Shown here: piece by piece, positions 1 to 6,620 of the stretch
How positions within the stretch are numbered: position 1 is the first letter of the stretch
Layout of the letters: each line of letters starts with the position of its first letter
From: Oscillospiraceae bacterium
Lineage (GTDB): Bacteria; Bacillota; Clostridia; Oscillospirales; Acutalibacteraceae
Length of the DNA: 13,523 nucleotides
Assembly (NCBI GenBank): GCA_031262125.1
Contig: JAISII010000065.1
Coordinates: 1 to 13,523 of the forward strand
Direction of reading: 5' to 3'
Notes under the pieces: generated by a model
Seen by the model: the letters and a program-made list of their open reading frames with translations, nothing else
Told to the model about the DNA's origin: nothing
The model's database searches: none
Translations under genes and position numbers: made by a program

Positions 1-56
1 TGTTATTTTACCATATTTTTTATTGTTTGTAAAACATAAAAATTAAAAATTGCCAT

Positions 57-98
57 TTTGCACAAATTTTTGATATTTTATTATTTAATTTGCACAAA
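57..98. repeat. Direct repeat TTTGCACAAA upstream of the transketolase genes
   Basis: The 10-base word TTTGCACAAA occurs at 57-66 and again at 89-98, a spacing of 32 bases or about three helical turns, on the same strand in the AT-rich leader. Two same-face copies upstream of a catabolic operon would suit a pair of operator half-sites, but I recognise no regulator for this word. The rest of 1-234 is AT-rich, with several weak -10-like words and no promoter that stands out. Confidence 0.4.
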
Positions 99-251
99 AC
101 AGGTTTAATATTTTTCTAATCGGGAAATTATTTTTAGTTTTTTTATGTTATTATTAAACAGAGTTTAGCAGAGTATGTTTTTTGCTAAATTCCGGCGTGC
201 AATTTTGCATCGGAAAAAATTTTTATAATTTTTTAAGGAGGCTTTTTGCCA

Positions 252-1100
252 ATGGATTCTTCTACTATGCGGCAGCTGAAAGTGATGGCTGCCAAAGGCA
301 GAATCGGAGTAATTTTAAGTACATTTAATGCAAAATCAGGGCATCCCGGTGGTTCGCTCTCGGCGATGGAGATTTTTACTTATTTGTATTTTAACGAGCT
401 TAACGTAGACCCAAAAAACCCAAATGACCCGAATAGAGACCGTTTTGTGCTTTCTAAAGGGCATTGCTGCCCGGGGCTGTACTCGGTGCTGGCACTTAAA
501 GGTTTTTTTGAAGAAAATGAGCTTGAAAAGCTGCGGCGCGTTGGTGCAATGCTGCAAGGGCACCCCGATATGAAGGGTACACCCGGTGTGGATATGTCTA
601 CCGGCTCTTTGGGGCAAGGTGTTTCGGCTGCCTGTGGTATGGCAATGGCAGCAAAAATGGACGGTGCTGATTACCGTGTGTATGCACTGTTGGGCGACGG
701 CGAATCTCAGGAAGGGCAAGTGTGGGAGGCTGCAATGTTTGCGGCACACAACAAGCTGGACAACCTGACGATTTTTGTTGACCAAAACGGTTTGCAGATA
801 GACGGCTGTGTTTGCGATATATGCAACATAGAACCGCTTGATAAAAAATATGAAAGCTTTGGCTTTGAAGTTATTAAAATAGACGGGCACGACTTTGAGC
901 AAATTGAAGCCGCCGTAAACAAAGCAAAAACAATTAAAGGCAAGCCCACCGCTATTTTGTGCAAAACGGTTAAGGGCAAAGGCGTTTCGTTTATGGAGAA
1001 CCAGTGCGGCTGGCACGGAAAAGCAACAAACGCCGAGGAATATAAGCTTGCAACCGACGAGCTTAACGCCGCATTAAAACAACTGGAGGTGAACGCCTGA
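252..1100 (+). CDS. Transketolase, N-terminal subunit
   Basis: Half of a split transketolase, the thiamine diphosphate (TPP) enzyme that moves two-carbon ketol units between sugar phosphates in the non-oxidative pentose phosphate pathway. This 282-residue subunit carries the TPP pyrophosphate-binding half. Visible motifs are SGHPGGS near residue 30, SKGHCCPGLYS near 70, GHPD near 104, and the TPP motif GDGES near 149 followed by VDQNG near 178. Its length suits the N-terminal subunit family. I chose the ATG at 252 because AAGGAGG lies at 235-241, 10 bases before it; an in-frame TTG at 246 is only 4 bases from that site and less likely. The stop overlaps the next start as TGATG, so the two halves are translationally coupled and should be made in equal amounts. 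Family assignment is secure. No gene symbol is given because names for split forms vary. Confidence 0.95.
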   Translation: MDSSTMRQLKVMAAKGRIGVILSTFNAKSGHPGGSLSAMEIFTYLYFNELNVDPKNPNDPNRDRFVLSKGHCCPGLYSVLALKGFFEENELEKLRRVGAMLQGHPDMKGTPGVDMSTGSLGQGVSAACGMAMAAKMDGADYRVYALLGDGESQEGQVWEAAMFAAHNKLDNLTIFVDQNGLQIDGCVCDICNIEPLDKKYESFGFEVIKIDGHDFEQIEAAVNKAKTIKGKPTAILCKTVKGKGVSFMENQCGWHGKATNAEEYKLATDELNAALKQLEVNA

Positions 1101-2041
1101 TGTCTGATAAAAAAGTTATTGCAACCCGAGAAAGCTTTGGTTTGGCTTTGGCAGAGCTTGCAAAAGAAAACAAGGATATTGTAGTGCTGGATGCCGATTT
1201 GGCGGAAGCAACAAAAACTATTATTTTTAAAAAAGCGTTCCCCGAGCGTTTTATTGACATTGGCATAGCCGAGGGCAATATGGTTGGCGTAGCCGCAGGG
1301 CTTGCTGCTGCGGGCAAAATTCCGTTTGCGGCTTCGTTTGCAATGTTTGTTACCGGGCGTGCTTACGAACAAATTCGCAATTCGGTCGGCTACCCCGGGC
1401 TTAATGTTAAGCTTGCGGGCAGCCATGCAGGCATTTCTACCGGCGAGGACGGTGCAACGCACCAGTGCCTTGAAGATATTGCACTTATGCGAACAATCCC
1501 CGGTATGGTTGTGCTTAACCCCGCCGACCACTACGAAATGATGGCTGCAACAAAGGCGGCAGCCGAATATAAAGGCCCTGTTTACATCCGTTTGGGGCGT
1601 TTGGCTATAGAAACCTTTAACGACCCCGAAAATTACAATTTTGAGCTTGGCAAAGGCATAACCCTGCACGAGGGCGACGATATTACCGTTGTTGCAACCG
1701 GGCTTGTGGTTAACGAAGCCCTTAAAGCGGTGAAGAATTTAGAAAATTCGGGCATAAATGCACGGCTTATTAACATACATACTATAAAGCCCATTGATGC
1801 CGAAATTTTGCAAAAAGCCGCTAAAGAAACGGGCAAAATTATTACCATTGAGGAACATAACATTATTGGCGGGCTTGCAGATGCCGTTGCACTTGCAATT
1901 GGCGAAAACCCCGTGCCGATTGTGCGAATAGGCGTGAACGACACATATGGGTATTCGGGTCCGGCACAGCAGCTGCTGGAAATTTTCGGGCTTACTGCAA
2001 ACGGAATTGAAAAGGTAATACGCAAAGAGCTTAACGCCTGA
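1100..2041 (+). CDS. Transketolase, C-terminal subunit
   Basis: The second half of the split transketolase, 313 residues, holding the pyrimidine-binding domain followed by the C-terminal domain. The glutamate that activates the TPP aminopyrimidine is visible in DIGIAEGNMVG (Glu58). STGEDGATHQ near residue 115, a substrate-channel segment, and the KPID segment near 230 are also typical. The start ATG at 1100 overlaps the upstream stop by one base, and its ribosome binding site GGAGGTG (1085-1091) lies within the end of the first subunit, the classic arrangement for an obligate heteromeric enzyme. 1-deoxy-xylulose-5-phosphate synthase and pyruvate dehydrogenase E1 beta share this fold. The tight pairing with a 282-residue transketolase N-half makes transketolase much the better call. 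No clear intrinsic terminator follows. Confidence 0.95.
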   Translation: MSDKKVIATRESFGLALAELAKENKDIVVLDADLAEATKTIIFKKAFPERFIDIGIAEGNMVGVAAGLAAAGKIPFAASFAMFVTGRAYEQIRNSVGYPGLNVKLAGSHAGISTGEDGATHQCLEDIALMRTIPGMVVLNPADHYEMMAATKAAAEYKGPVYIRLGRLAIETFNDPENYNFELGKGITLHEGDDITVVATGLVVNEALKAVKNLENSGINARLINIHTIKPIDAEILQKAAKETGKIITIEEHNIIGGLADAVALAIGENPVPIVRIGVNDTYGYSGPAQQLLEIFGLTANGIEKVIRKELNA

Positions 2042-2106
2042 ATATTTTTGCATAAGCAACTAATAATATATAAGTAAATAGCTTGAAATTAATTCAAAAA
2101 TAACGA

Positions 2107-2132
2107 TTGCTCTTATTCTTATTAATAAGCAA
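2107..2132 (+). promoter_or_regulatory. Small hairpin before the thioredoxin ribosome binding site
   Basis: TTGC (2107-2110) and TTATT (2113-2117) pair with AATAA (2124-2128) and GCAA (2129-2132) around a six-base loop, leaving a two-base bulge. It ends 7 bases before the GGAGG at 2140-2144. It is AT-rich and weak on its own. I record it because several genes in this window have a leader hairpin just upstream of the ribosome binding site. Confidence 0.3.
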
Positions 2133-2152
2133 TTAAAACGGAGGTTTAAACG

Positions 2153-2467
2153 ATGCCCAGAACAATATCTAAAGACAATTTTACAACAGAAGTTTTAAAC
2201 AGCCCAAAGCCGGTTTTGGTTGATTTTTGGGCACCCTGGTGCGGTCCTTGCCGTATGCTCTCGCCCGTTATTGACGAAGTTGAAGAAGAAATGCCCGGCA
2301 TTAAAGTTTGCAAAATCAATATCGACGAACAGCCCGAGCTGGCAAAACAATACGGCGTTATGAGTATACCGACACTTATAGTGTTTAAAAACGGCGAGCT
2401 TACCAACAGCTCGGTTGGCGTAATTTCAAAATCCGAAATTGTTAAGCTGGTTAATATTAATGAATAA
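2153..2467 (+). CDS. trxA: Thioredoxin
   Basis: A 104-residue cytoplasmic thioredoxin, a normal full length. The redox-active site WCGPC is at residues 29-33, preceded by VDFWAP. The conserved cis-proline follows in SIPT (Pro73), and the glycine-rich end of the fold is near residue 89. It reduces protein disulfides such as those of ribonucleotide reductase and peroxiredoxins, and is itself reduced by the thioredoxin reductase encoded about 290 bases downstream on the same strand. GGAGG at 2140-2144 sits 8 bases before the ATG. Cys53 is an extra cysteine outside the active site. The identification is firm; whether it shares a transcript with the reductase is unclear, because hairpin-rich repeat DNA separates them. 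Confidence 0.96.
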   Translation: MPRTISKDNFTTEVLNSPKPVLVDFWAPWCGPCRMLSPVIDEVEEEMPGIKVCKINIDEQPELAKQYGVMSIPTLIVFKNGELTNSSVGVISKSEIVKLVNINE

Positions 2468-2471
2468 ATTT

Positions 2472-2740
2472 GTTTGCAGCGGCTTCGCCGCAAACCACCC
2501 CGACCTTAAAAATTTAAATTTAAATAAAATTCCCCACAGAAACCACCCCGTCTGCTCTGCTTAATCTAAAAAATTATTTATTTTTTTAAGTTTTAAATAA
2601 AACTAAAATTTATTTTTTTACTAAGGGAGCAGCCACCCCTCCCCGGAGGGGAATATTTCCGCAATCAATAGACTTTTAGCCTGCCTTTTTCTCCCCCTGT
2701 CGGCTCCGCCGACATCCCCCTCTAAGAGGGAGACTTTTTA
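2472..2740. repeat. Composite hairpin-rich intergenic repeat between trxA and trxB
   Basis: This gene-free stretch is a chain of inverted repeats. At 2472-2495, GTTT and GCGGC pair with GCCGC and AAAC around TTC. At 2552-2632, CTGCTC and CTTA pair with TAAG and GAGCAG around about 58 AT-rich bases. At 2636-2651, CCCCTCC pairs with GGAGGGG. At 2698-2714, TGTCGGC pairs with GCCGACA. At 2718-2730, CCCTCT pairs with AGAGGG. The word CCACCCC recurs at 2495-2501, 2543-2549 and 2633-2639. The C-rich strand bias and stacked short palindromes resemble dispersed intergenic repeats that I associate with gut clostridia; this is recollection, not a search. The first hairpin could weakly terminate trxA transcription, but it has no T-run. 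Confidence 0.65.
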
Positions 2741-2756
2741 TGATGGAGCTTAGCTT

Positions 2757-3671
2757 ATGAACAATAAATATGACCTTATAATTTTGGGCTCGGGTCCTGC
2801 CGGACTATCGGCGGCGATTTATGCAAGCCGTGCAATGCTTAACTTTATTGTTATTGAGAAGCTCCCATACTCGGGCGGGCAGATTATTATAACCCCGGAT
2901 ATTGAAAACTACCCCGGATATGCTACCATCAGCGGAGCCGAGCTTATGCAAAACTTCCGCAAGCATGCCGAAAAGCTGGGTGCAAAGTTTGTTGAGGACG
3001 ATGTAAAATCGGTAGTTGCGCAAGACGGCGGCTATGCACTGCAAGGAGCTGACGAAAAATATTTTTGCAAGGCTTTAATTGTTGCTGCCGGGGCAACCCA
3101 TAAAAAGTTAGAAATCCCCGGAGAAGAAAAGTTCACAGGGCGTGGCGTAAGCTATTGTGCGACCTGTGATGGCTCGTTTTTCAGGGGCAAAACCACCGCT
3201 GTTGTGGGCGGAGGCGATACCGCTGCGACCGATGCACTTGTACTGGCTAAGCTGTGCAGCAAGGTGTACCTTATTGTACGAAAAAAAGACTTGCGGGCTT
3301 CGGCAACTCTTAAAAAACGTATGGAACAAACCGAAAACATTCAAATTATGTGCGAAACCGAGGTTGCCGAAATTTTGGGTGAAAACTCGGTAAGTGAGTT
3401 GATTCTAAAAACAACAAGCGGAGAGAAAAAAATTGCCTGCGACGGCGTTTTTGTTGCAATAGGCAATTCACCTAACTCTGCTCCTGTTATAAAATTGCTT
3501 AAAACCGACGAAAACGGCTTTATTGAAGCCGATGAAACAGGTGCAACCGGCATATCCGGCGTTTTTGCCGCCGGCGATGTTCGCACAAAGGCGTTGCGGC
3601 AGGTTGTAACCGCCGCTGCCGACGGTGCAAGTTGTGTGTATTCGGTTGAGAAATATTTACAGAGTTTGTAA
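2757..3671 (+). CDS. trxB: Thioredoxin reductase (FAD-dependent)
   Basis: A 304-residue low-molecular-weight thioredoxin reductase, the flavoenzyme that passes electrons from NAD(P)H through FAD and a redox-active cysteine pair to thioredoxin. It shows the N-terminal FAD-binding motif GSGPAG (residues 11-16), the active-site CATC (134-137), a second dinucleotide-binding motif GGGDTA (151-156), and the C-terminal FAD motif VFAAGDV (269-275). The usual HRR signature of the NADPH pocket reads VRKKD here (174-178). It is still basic, so NADPH use is likely, but cofactor preference is open. A GGAG at 2745-2748 precedes the ATG by 8 bases. With the upstream thioredoxin it forms a complete thioredoxin system. 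Confidence 0.95.
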   Translation: MNNKYDLIILGSGPAGLSAAIYASRAMLNFIVIEKLPYSGGQIIITPDIENYPGYATISGAELMQNFRKHAEKLGAKFVEDDVKSVVAQDGGYALQGADEKYFCKALIVAAGATHKKLEIPGEEKFTGRGVSYCATCDGSFFRGKTTAVVGGGDTAATDALVLAKLCSKVYLIVRKKDLRASATLKKRMEQTENIQIMCETEVAEILGENSVSELILKTTSGEKKIACDGVFVAIGNSPNSAPVIKLLKTDENGFIEADETGATGISGVFAAGDVRTKALRQVVTAAADGASCVYSVEKYLQSL

Positions 3672-3723
3672 ACCATTTCTGCATTATTATTACTTATTTG
3701 TTAAATGTAACATTTTAAATAAT

Positions 3724-3790
3724 CCTCCATATTATGTAGTGTTGATAAAAGAAATTGAGAAATCTTTTATAACATCATACATTATGGAGG
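3724..3790 (+). promoter_or_regulatory. Long inverted repeat enclosing the ribosome binding site of the 3801 gene
   Basis: CCTCCATA (3724-3731) is the exact complement of TATGGAGG (3783-3790), which contains the ribosome binding site GGAGG of the gene starting at 3801. Further in, ATGTA pairs with TACAT, TGTT with AACA, and ATAAAAGA with TCTTTTAT, closing on a ten-base loop at 3753-3762. That gives about 25 base pairs with three small interruptions. In RNA the ribosome binding site would be fully buried, suggesting translational control (thermosensor, protein- or ligand-controlled switch). A competing reading is a promoter inside the repeat: TTGATA (3742-3747) and TTTTAT (3765-3770) are 17 bases apart. 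In that case the mRNA would lack the left arm and the repeat would act as a DNA operator. Confidence 0.7.
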
Positions 3791-3800
3791 TTTTATAATA

Positions 3801-4676
3801 ATGAAAGACAATTGTTTAGGGCACAAAGTTGTTGAGTGCCAAAAAAGTACGCAATGCTACGACCCTTCGGAAATAATCAGCAGAGAGACTGAATACCCGG
3901 AGCCGGTTGCTATTGATGCACAAAGAATATATGACAGCTGCGGCGACAAAGACTGCCTTGCAGATATGCGGGTATATTTTACCGCCGAAAACCAAGCTAT
4001 TATTAACAGTGCAATTAGCGTAAGAGTTAAAAAAGCAGAGGTTATTAACGTAATTATCGACGTTGAACCCGTACCCTTCCACAGAGGTTATTTTTCTATC
4101 GACCTGACTTACTTCTTTGAAATTACTCTGGACGTTTTAACATCCCCCGGCGGTGTGCCGATTACACTTAGCGGTTTGGCAATATTTAACAAACGCTGCC
4201 TGCTTTTCGGCTCGGAAGGGCGAGTTAAAGTATTCAGCAGCACTGCTAATTACCGTGATTATGACGAACAAGACCCGATGACTCGCAACCTGCCTAAGGT
4301 TAAAGTTCAAGTTGCAAGCCCGGTTGTTTTGGGTGCAAAATTAAAAGAAAAATGCGGACACTGCCCTCCCCCACGTGTAGTTCCCAACTCGGTTATTAAC
4401 TATTTTGGTGAAGAGATTGTGGAAGAACACCTTAAAGCTGTGTTTGTAACAATCGGTATATTCTCTATCGTTCAAATCGAGCGTCCTGTTCAAATTCTTG
4501 TTCCGTCTTACAACTACAGTGTTCCCGAAAAATCTTGCTCGCACAACAACGACAATCCGTGCGATATGTTTAACCAAATCGACTTCCCGGCTAACGAATT
4601 CTTCCCTCCCGAGTCTTCAGAATTGAATGCTGTTAATCCGTTCAACATTGGCGAATTCGGCTGCGGTTGCAGGTAA
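3801..4676 (+). CDS. Conserved cysteine-rich protein of unknown function
   Basis: A 291-residue soluble protein with no signal peptide and no membrane segment. Twelve cysteines are spread along it: C5, C13, C19, a YDSCGDKDC block (C47, C52), C133, a CGHC pair (C185, C188), C246, C254, and a terminal CGC (C288, C290). The middle is beta-rich and hydrophobic (residues about 70-145 and 165-235), with a VEPVPFHRGYFSIDLTYFF-type segment near 88-106. The CGHC pair and terminal CGC could bind a metal or form disulfides; this is inference. The conserved-looking YDSC...DC...RVYF stretch suggests a family I have seen in clostridial genomes as hypothetical proteins, but I cannot name it. GGAGG at 3786-3790 is strong and 10 bases before the ATG, yet buried in an inverted repeat. 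Its neighbour trxB would be a natural partner if the cysteines are redox-active, but nothing proves it. Confidence 0.85.
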   Translation: MKDNCLGHKVVECQKSTQCYDPSEIISRETEYPEPVAIDAQRIYDSCGDKDCLADMRVYFTAENQAIINSAISVRVKKAEVINVIIDVEPVPFHRGYFSIDLTYFFEITLDVLTSPGGVPITLSGLAIFNKRCLLFGSEGRVKVFSSTANYRDYDEQDPMTRNLPKVKVQVASPVVLGAKLKEKCGHCPPPRVVPNSVINYFGEEIVEEHLKAVFVTIGIFSIVQIERPVQILVPSYNYSVPEKSCSHNNDNPCDMFNQIDFPANEFFPPESSELNAVNPFNIGEFGCGCR

Positions 4677-4698
4677 ATTAACTTACTGAAGTTAATTT
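4675..4698 (+). terminator. Weak AT-rich hairpin just after the 3801 gene
   Basis: AAATTAACTT (4675-4684) pairs perfectly with AAGTTAATTT (4689-4698) around ACTG, beginning inside the TAA stop codon. The stem is 10 base pairs but has only one G-C pair and only a short T-run after it. It may be a weak terminator or an mRNA 3'-end structure backed up by the stronger hairpin downstream. Confidence 0.4.
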
Positions 4699-4732
4699 TC
4701 CCTTTAAGAAGGTTTTGCTATAGAATAAAACT

Positions 4733-4781
4733 AAAAAAACACCTAAGCTTTTGCAAAAACTAAGCTTAGGTGTTTGGTTTT
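4733..4781. terminator. Bidirectional intrinsic terminator between convergent genes
   Basis: AAACACCTAAGCTT (4737-4750) pairs perfectly over 14 bases with AAGCTTAGGTGTTT (4762-4775) around an 11-base loop. The minus-strand transcript ends with seven T (complement of A 4733-4739), ideal for terminating the toxin-antitoxin genes. On the plus strand the stem is followed by GGTTTT, adequate for the 3801 gene. It sits exactly where plus- and minus-strand transcription units converge. Confidence 0.85.
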
Positions 4782-4787
4782 GGTCTG

Positions 4788-5063
4788 TTAAAACAAATCA
4801 GAATGAGTACCTGTTCGGGTTAATGCTAATATTAGCATATCTTCCTCAACTTTGTAAATTAAAATCCAGTCCGGCGTAATGTGGCAATCTCTATAACCTA
4901 AATAATTGCCTTTTAATGCATGGTCTTGATACTTTTCCGGCAAAGCTTCGCCATTTGCCAACATTGCCACAACCTCATTCAAAAGTGTCATATCATAACC
5001 ACGTTTTAGAGCCGCTTTATAGTCTTTTTTAAATGCCGATGACGGCTTAACAGTATACTTCAT
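4788..5063 (-). CDS. yafQ: YafQ-family mRNA interferase toxin
   Basis: A 91-residue RelE/ParE-superfamily toxin of the YafQ type, a ribosome-dependent endoribonuclease that blocks translation when its antitoxin is lost. The C-terminal signature is clear: GYRDCHITPDWILIYK (about 56-71) followed by LALTRTGTHSDLF at the very end. These contain the conserved histidines, aspartate and arginine of the YafQ active site. Length matches the family (about 90 residues). Its ATG overlaps the antitoxin stop by four bases (5060-5063), the usual antitoxin-first coupling. It ends 7 bases from the bidirectional terminator. It looks intact. Confidence 0.93.
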   Translation of the reverse strand: MKYTVKPSSAFKKDYKAALKRGYDMTLLNEVVAMLANGEALPEKYQDHALKGNYLGYRDCHITPDWILIYKVEEDMLILALTRTGTHSDLF

Positions 5064-5335
5064 GCATTCAAATCCGCCAATAGTTCTTCCATGCTGTTAA
5101 AACCTTTTCCGCTTCCTGTTTTCAGCATTTCTTCTACTTCTTCCATTGCCGCTAAAGTAGCGGCGTTCGGCGTAGGTACCTGCGGCGTGAACGGAAAGCC
5201 GTTCTGCATTAAAGCCTGATTAAAAAATATATTCACAGCATCGGATATAGTTATGCCGAATTGCGAAAACAAATGCTCTATTGCTTTTTTGGTTTCACTC
5301 TCGGTTCTGATATTGATAACAGCGTTTTTAGCCAT
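5060..5335 (-). CDS. dinJ: DinJ/RelB-family antitoxin
   Basis: A 91-residue antitoxin that should neutralise the adjacent YafQ toxin and repress the operon as a complex with it. The N-terminal ribbon-helix-helix DNA-binding region reads INIRTESETKKAIEHLF (about 7-23) followed by GITISDAVNIFFNQAL. The C-terminal half, the usual toxin-wrapping segment, ends in FNSMEELLADLNA. On the minus strand AAGGAG lies just before the ATG (complement of 5342-5349). The toxin start overlaps its stop as ATGA. It is preceded by a good promoter (5368-5396). Confidence 0.93.
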   Translation of the reverse strand: MAKNAVINIRTESETKKAIEHLFSQFGITISDAVNIFFNQALMQNGFPFTPQVPTPNAATLAAMEEVEEMLKTGSGKGFNSMEELLADLNA

Positions 5336-5367
5336 AAAATCATCTCCTTCAAGATTATTATATGTAT

Positions 5368-5396
5368 ATTATATCACATTAGTCATACGTTTGCAA
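5368..5396 (-). promoter_or_regulatory. Promoter of the dinJ-yafQ operon
   Basis: On the minus strand TTGCAA (5396-5391) and a perfect TATAAT (5373-5368) are separated by 17 bases, placing the transcript start near 5361, about 25 bases before the antitoxin ATG. The AT-rich alternating sequence over and just after the -10 is a plausible autorepression site, but I see no clean operator palindrome. Confidence 0.7.
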
Positions 5397-5420
5397 TACA
5401 TAATTGCGACCAACTCAATT

Positions 5421-5444
5421 CGGCACACAGAGTGTGCCGTTTTT
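5421..5444 (+). terminator. Plus-strand intrinsic terminator with no obvious gene
   Basis: CGGCACAC (5421-5428) and GTGTGCCG (5432-5439) form a perfect 8-base-pair, GC-rich stem around AGA. Five T (5440-5444) follow on the plus strand. Read on the minus strand it has no T-run. All recognised genes from 4788 to 8647 are on the minus strand, so this terminator has no known plus-strand client. Confidence 0.6.
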
Positions 5445-5560
5445 GAAATGCTAAATAAAATTGACGCATTGCATACAAACTTATTTTCGTGCGACAATTA
5501 TCATTTCACGAACTTTGCCGTATGTTTGGTTTGCAGATGCATTAATTCGTTATACAAAAT

Positions 5561-6232
5561 TTATATTTCCTCCGTTAAGTATTTGTACTTAAGAGAGGCA
5601 CTATAATATGATTTTCCTAACACTTCTATGGTGGTTTTTCGCATTTGTCCAAATATATCGGTTGAATAAACACATATAATCATTTTCCCAGTCTGATTAG
5701 CAGTAAATCCAGCATCCTTTAATGGATTGCCGTCAAAAGTTATCTCTCTGTGTGCCATTGGCTCAAGAAAACTTATTGGTTTGTCTAATTTAATAGCATA
5801 AGTCATTCTGTGAATAACATTTAAAGCTTCTAAGGTTTCCATTTCTAAATTAGATACTTTCAATTCACAAGCCAAATTTTGAGAAACATTTGTAAGATTA
5901 AATGAGATGCCATTTTTGGTTATAGAAGCCCAAGATAAATCAAATATAGGTGCGTTTCTTGCTCTTTCAAGTTTGATGAGCCGTTCATTCATTTCATTAG
6001 CATATTTATTCATTTCAATGGCACGTTCATTTTGCCAAAACGCTAACAATCCTAATATAACAGTGCCAATATATGCTAACAGTCCCCCTAACATTTCGGC
6101 CCAACCGCCAATATTTTTTAAATCTTTAACCACTATACCTAAAAAAACATAAACCGCAATCAAAATGACTGGAATTAAAAAAAGCGGAATTAGTGTTCTT
6201 TTATGTTCTTTTGCAAACGTCCTAAATTTCAT
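5561..6232 (-). CDS. Membrane protein of unknown function (two TM helices, coiled coil)
   Basis: A 223-residue protein I do not recognise. Two membrane helices are clear: residues about 15-36 (rich in L, I, V) and about 46-66 (GGLLAYIGTVILGLLAF). A charged helical stretch (about 67-92, QNERAIEMNKYANEMNERL) looks like a coiled coil. The rest is a soluble beta-rich domain (about 93-223). This two-helix, coiled-coil, soluble-domain architecture is seen in assorted hypothetical proteins of accessory DNA. GGGAGA precedes the ATG on the minus strand. It lies 83 bases downstream of an antitoxin gene with no toxin, so it may share that promoter and occupies the place where a toxin would be expected. 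No catalytic motif is visible; a toxin role is speculation. Confidence 0.75.
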   Translation of the reverse strand: MKFRTFAKEHKRTLIPLFLIPVILIAVYVFLGIVVKDLKNIGGWAEMLGGLLAYIGTVILGLLAFWQNERAIEMNKYANEMNERLIKLERARNAPIFDLSWASITKNGISFNLTNVSQNLACELKVSNLEMETLEALNVIHRMTYAIKLDKPISFLEPMAHREITFDGNPLKDAGFTANQTGKMIICVYSTDIFGQMRKTTIEVLGKSYYSASLKYKYLTEEI

Positions 6233-6315
6233 TTATTTATTCTCCCTTAATTAGCATCATTAATTGAAACTTCACTTTTAACAAGCTATAATCCTTTTTG
6301 AAGGATGAATAATAC

Positions 6316-6588
6316 TTAATCGTCAGCATTCAAACTCTCCATAAGCTCCGCTACAGAATTAAACGGACGACTTAAGCCTCTCCTGTTCGCTACATCATCT
6401 ATGGCTCTGCGTGTTTCTTCGTTCGGGACATTAAGTGCAACTTCAAACGGAAGCCGTTGTTCTCTTACAACCGCTTTTGCAAACATATTTACAGCAACTG
6501 ATACGTTTAGCCCTACCTCATAGCAGAACTTTTCCAGCCCTTTTTTTACTTCCTCGTCCATTCTAACATTTAGTGTTGTTTGAGACAT
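6316..6588 (-). CDS. RelB/DinJ-family antitoxin without an adjacent toxin
   Basis: A 90-residue antitoxin of the same superfamily as the one at 5060-5335. The N-terminal ribbon-helix-helix strand and helix read TLNVRMDEEVKKGLEKFC, followed by GLNVSVAVNMFAKAV. The tail FNSVAELMESLNADD closely parallels the FNSMEELLADLNA end of the other antitoxin. No RelE/YafQ toxin follows: 6233-6315 holds no open frame of note, then comes the unrecognised membrane gene. It may be an orphan that cross-regulates other loci, a remnant that lost its toxin, or the partner of the membrane protein. It has a near-consensus promoter. The GGGAG ribosome binding site is 9-10 bases before the ATG. Confidence 0.85.
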   Translation of the reverse strand: MSQTTLNVRMDEEVKKGLEKFCYEVGLNVSVAVNMFAKAVVREQRLPFEVALNVPNEETRRAIDDVANRRGLSRPFNSVAELMESLNADD

Positions 6589-6620
6589 TTAAAAACACTC
6601 CCTTCATTAACAGTATATAC

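Noticed and set aside
707..1669. Long open frame antisense to the transketolase genes
   Set aside because: It spans the junction of two clearly real, coupled genes on the other strand, its translation is compositionally odd (rich in Cys, Phe, His), and it has no convincing ribosome binding site.
3776..3783. CATACATT resembling the -10 of a sporulation sigma-E promoter before the 3801 gene
   Set aside because: No matching -35 lies at the required distance, and a start about 7 bases downstream would remove the ribosome binding site from the mRNA.
5253..5606. Plus-strand open frame overlapping the dinJ start and the end of the membrane gene
   Set aside because: It crosses the antitoxin start, its promoter and the terminator hairpin at 5421-5444, has no ribosome binding site, and gives a low-complexity translation with no recognisable domain.
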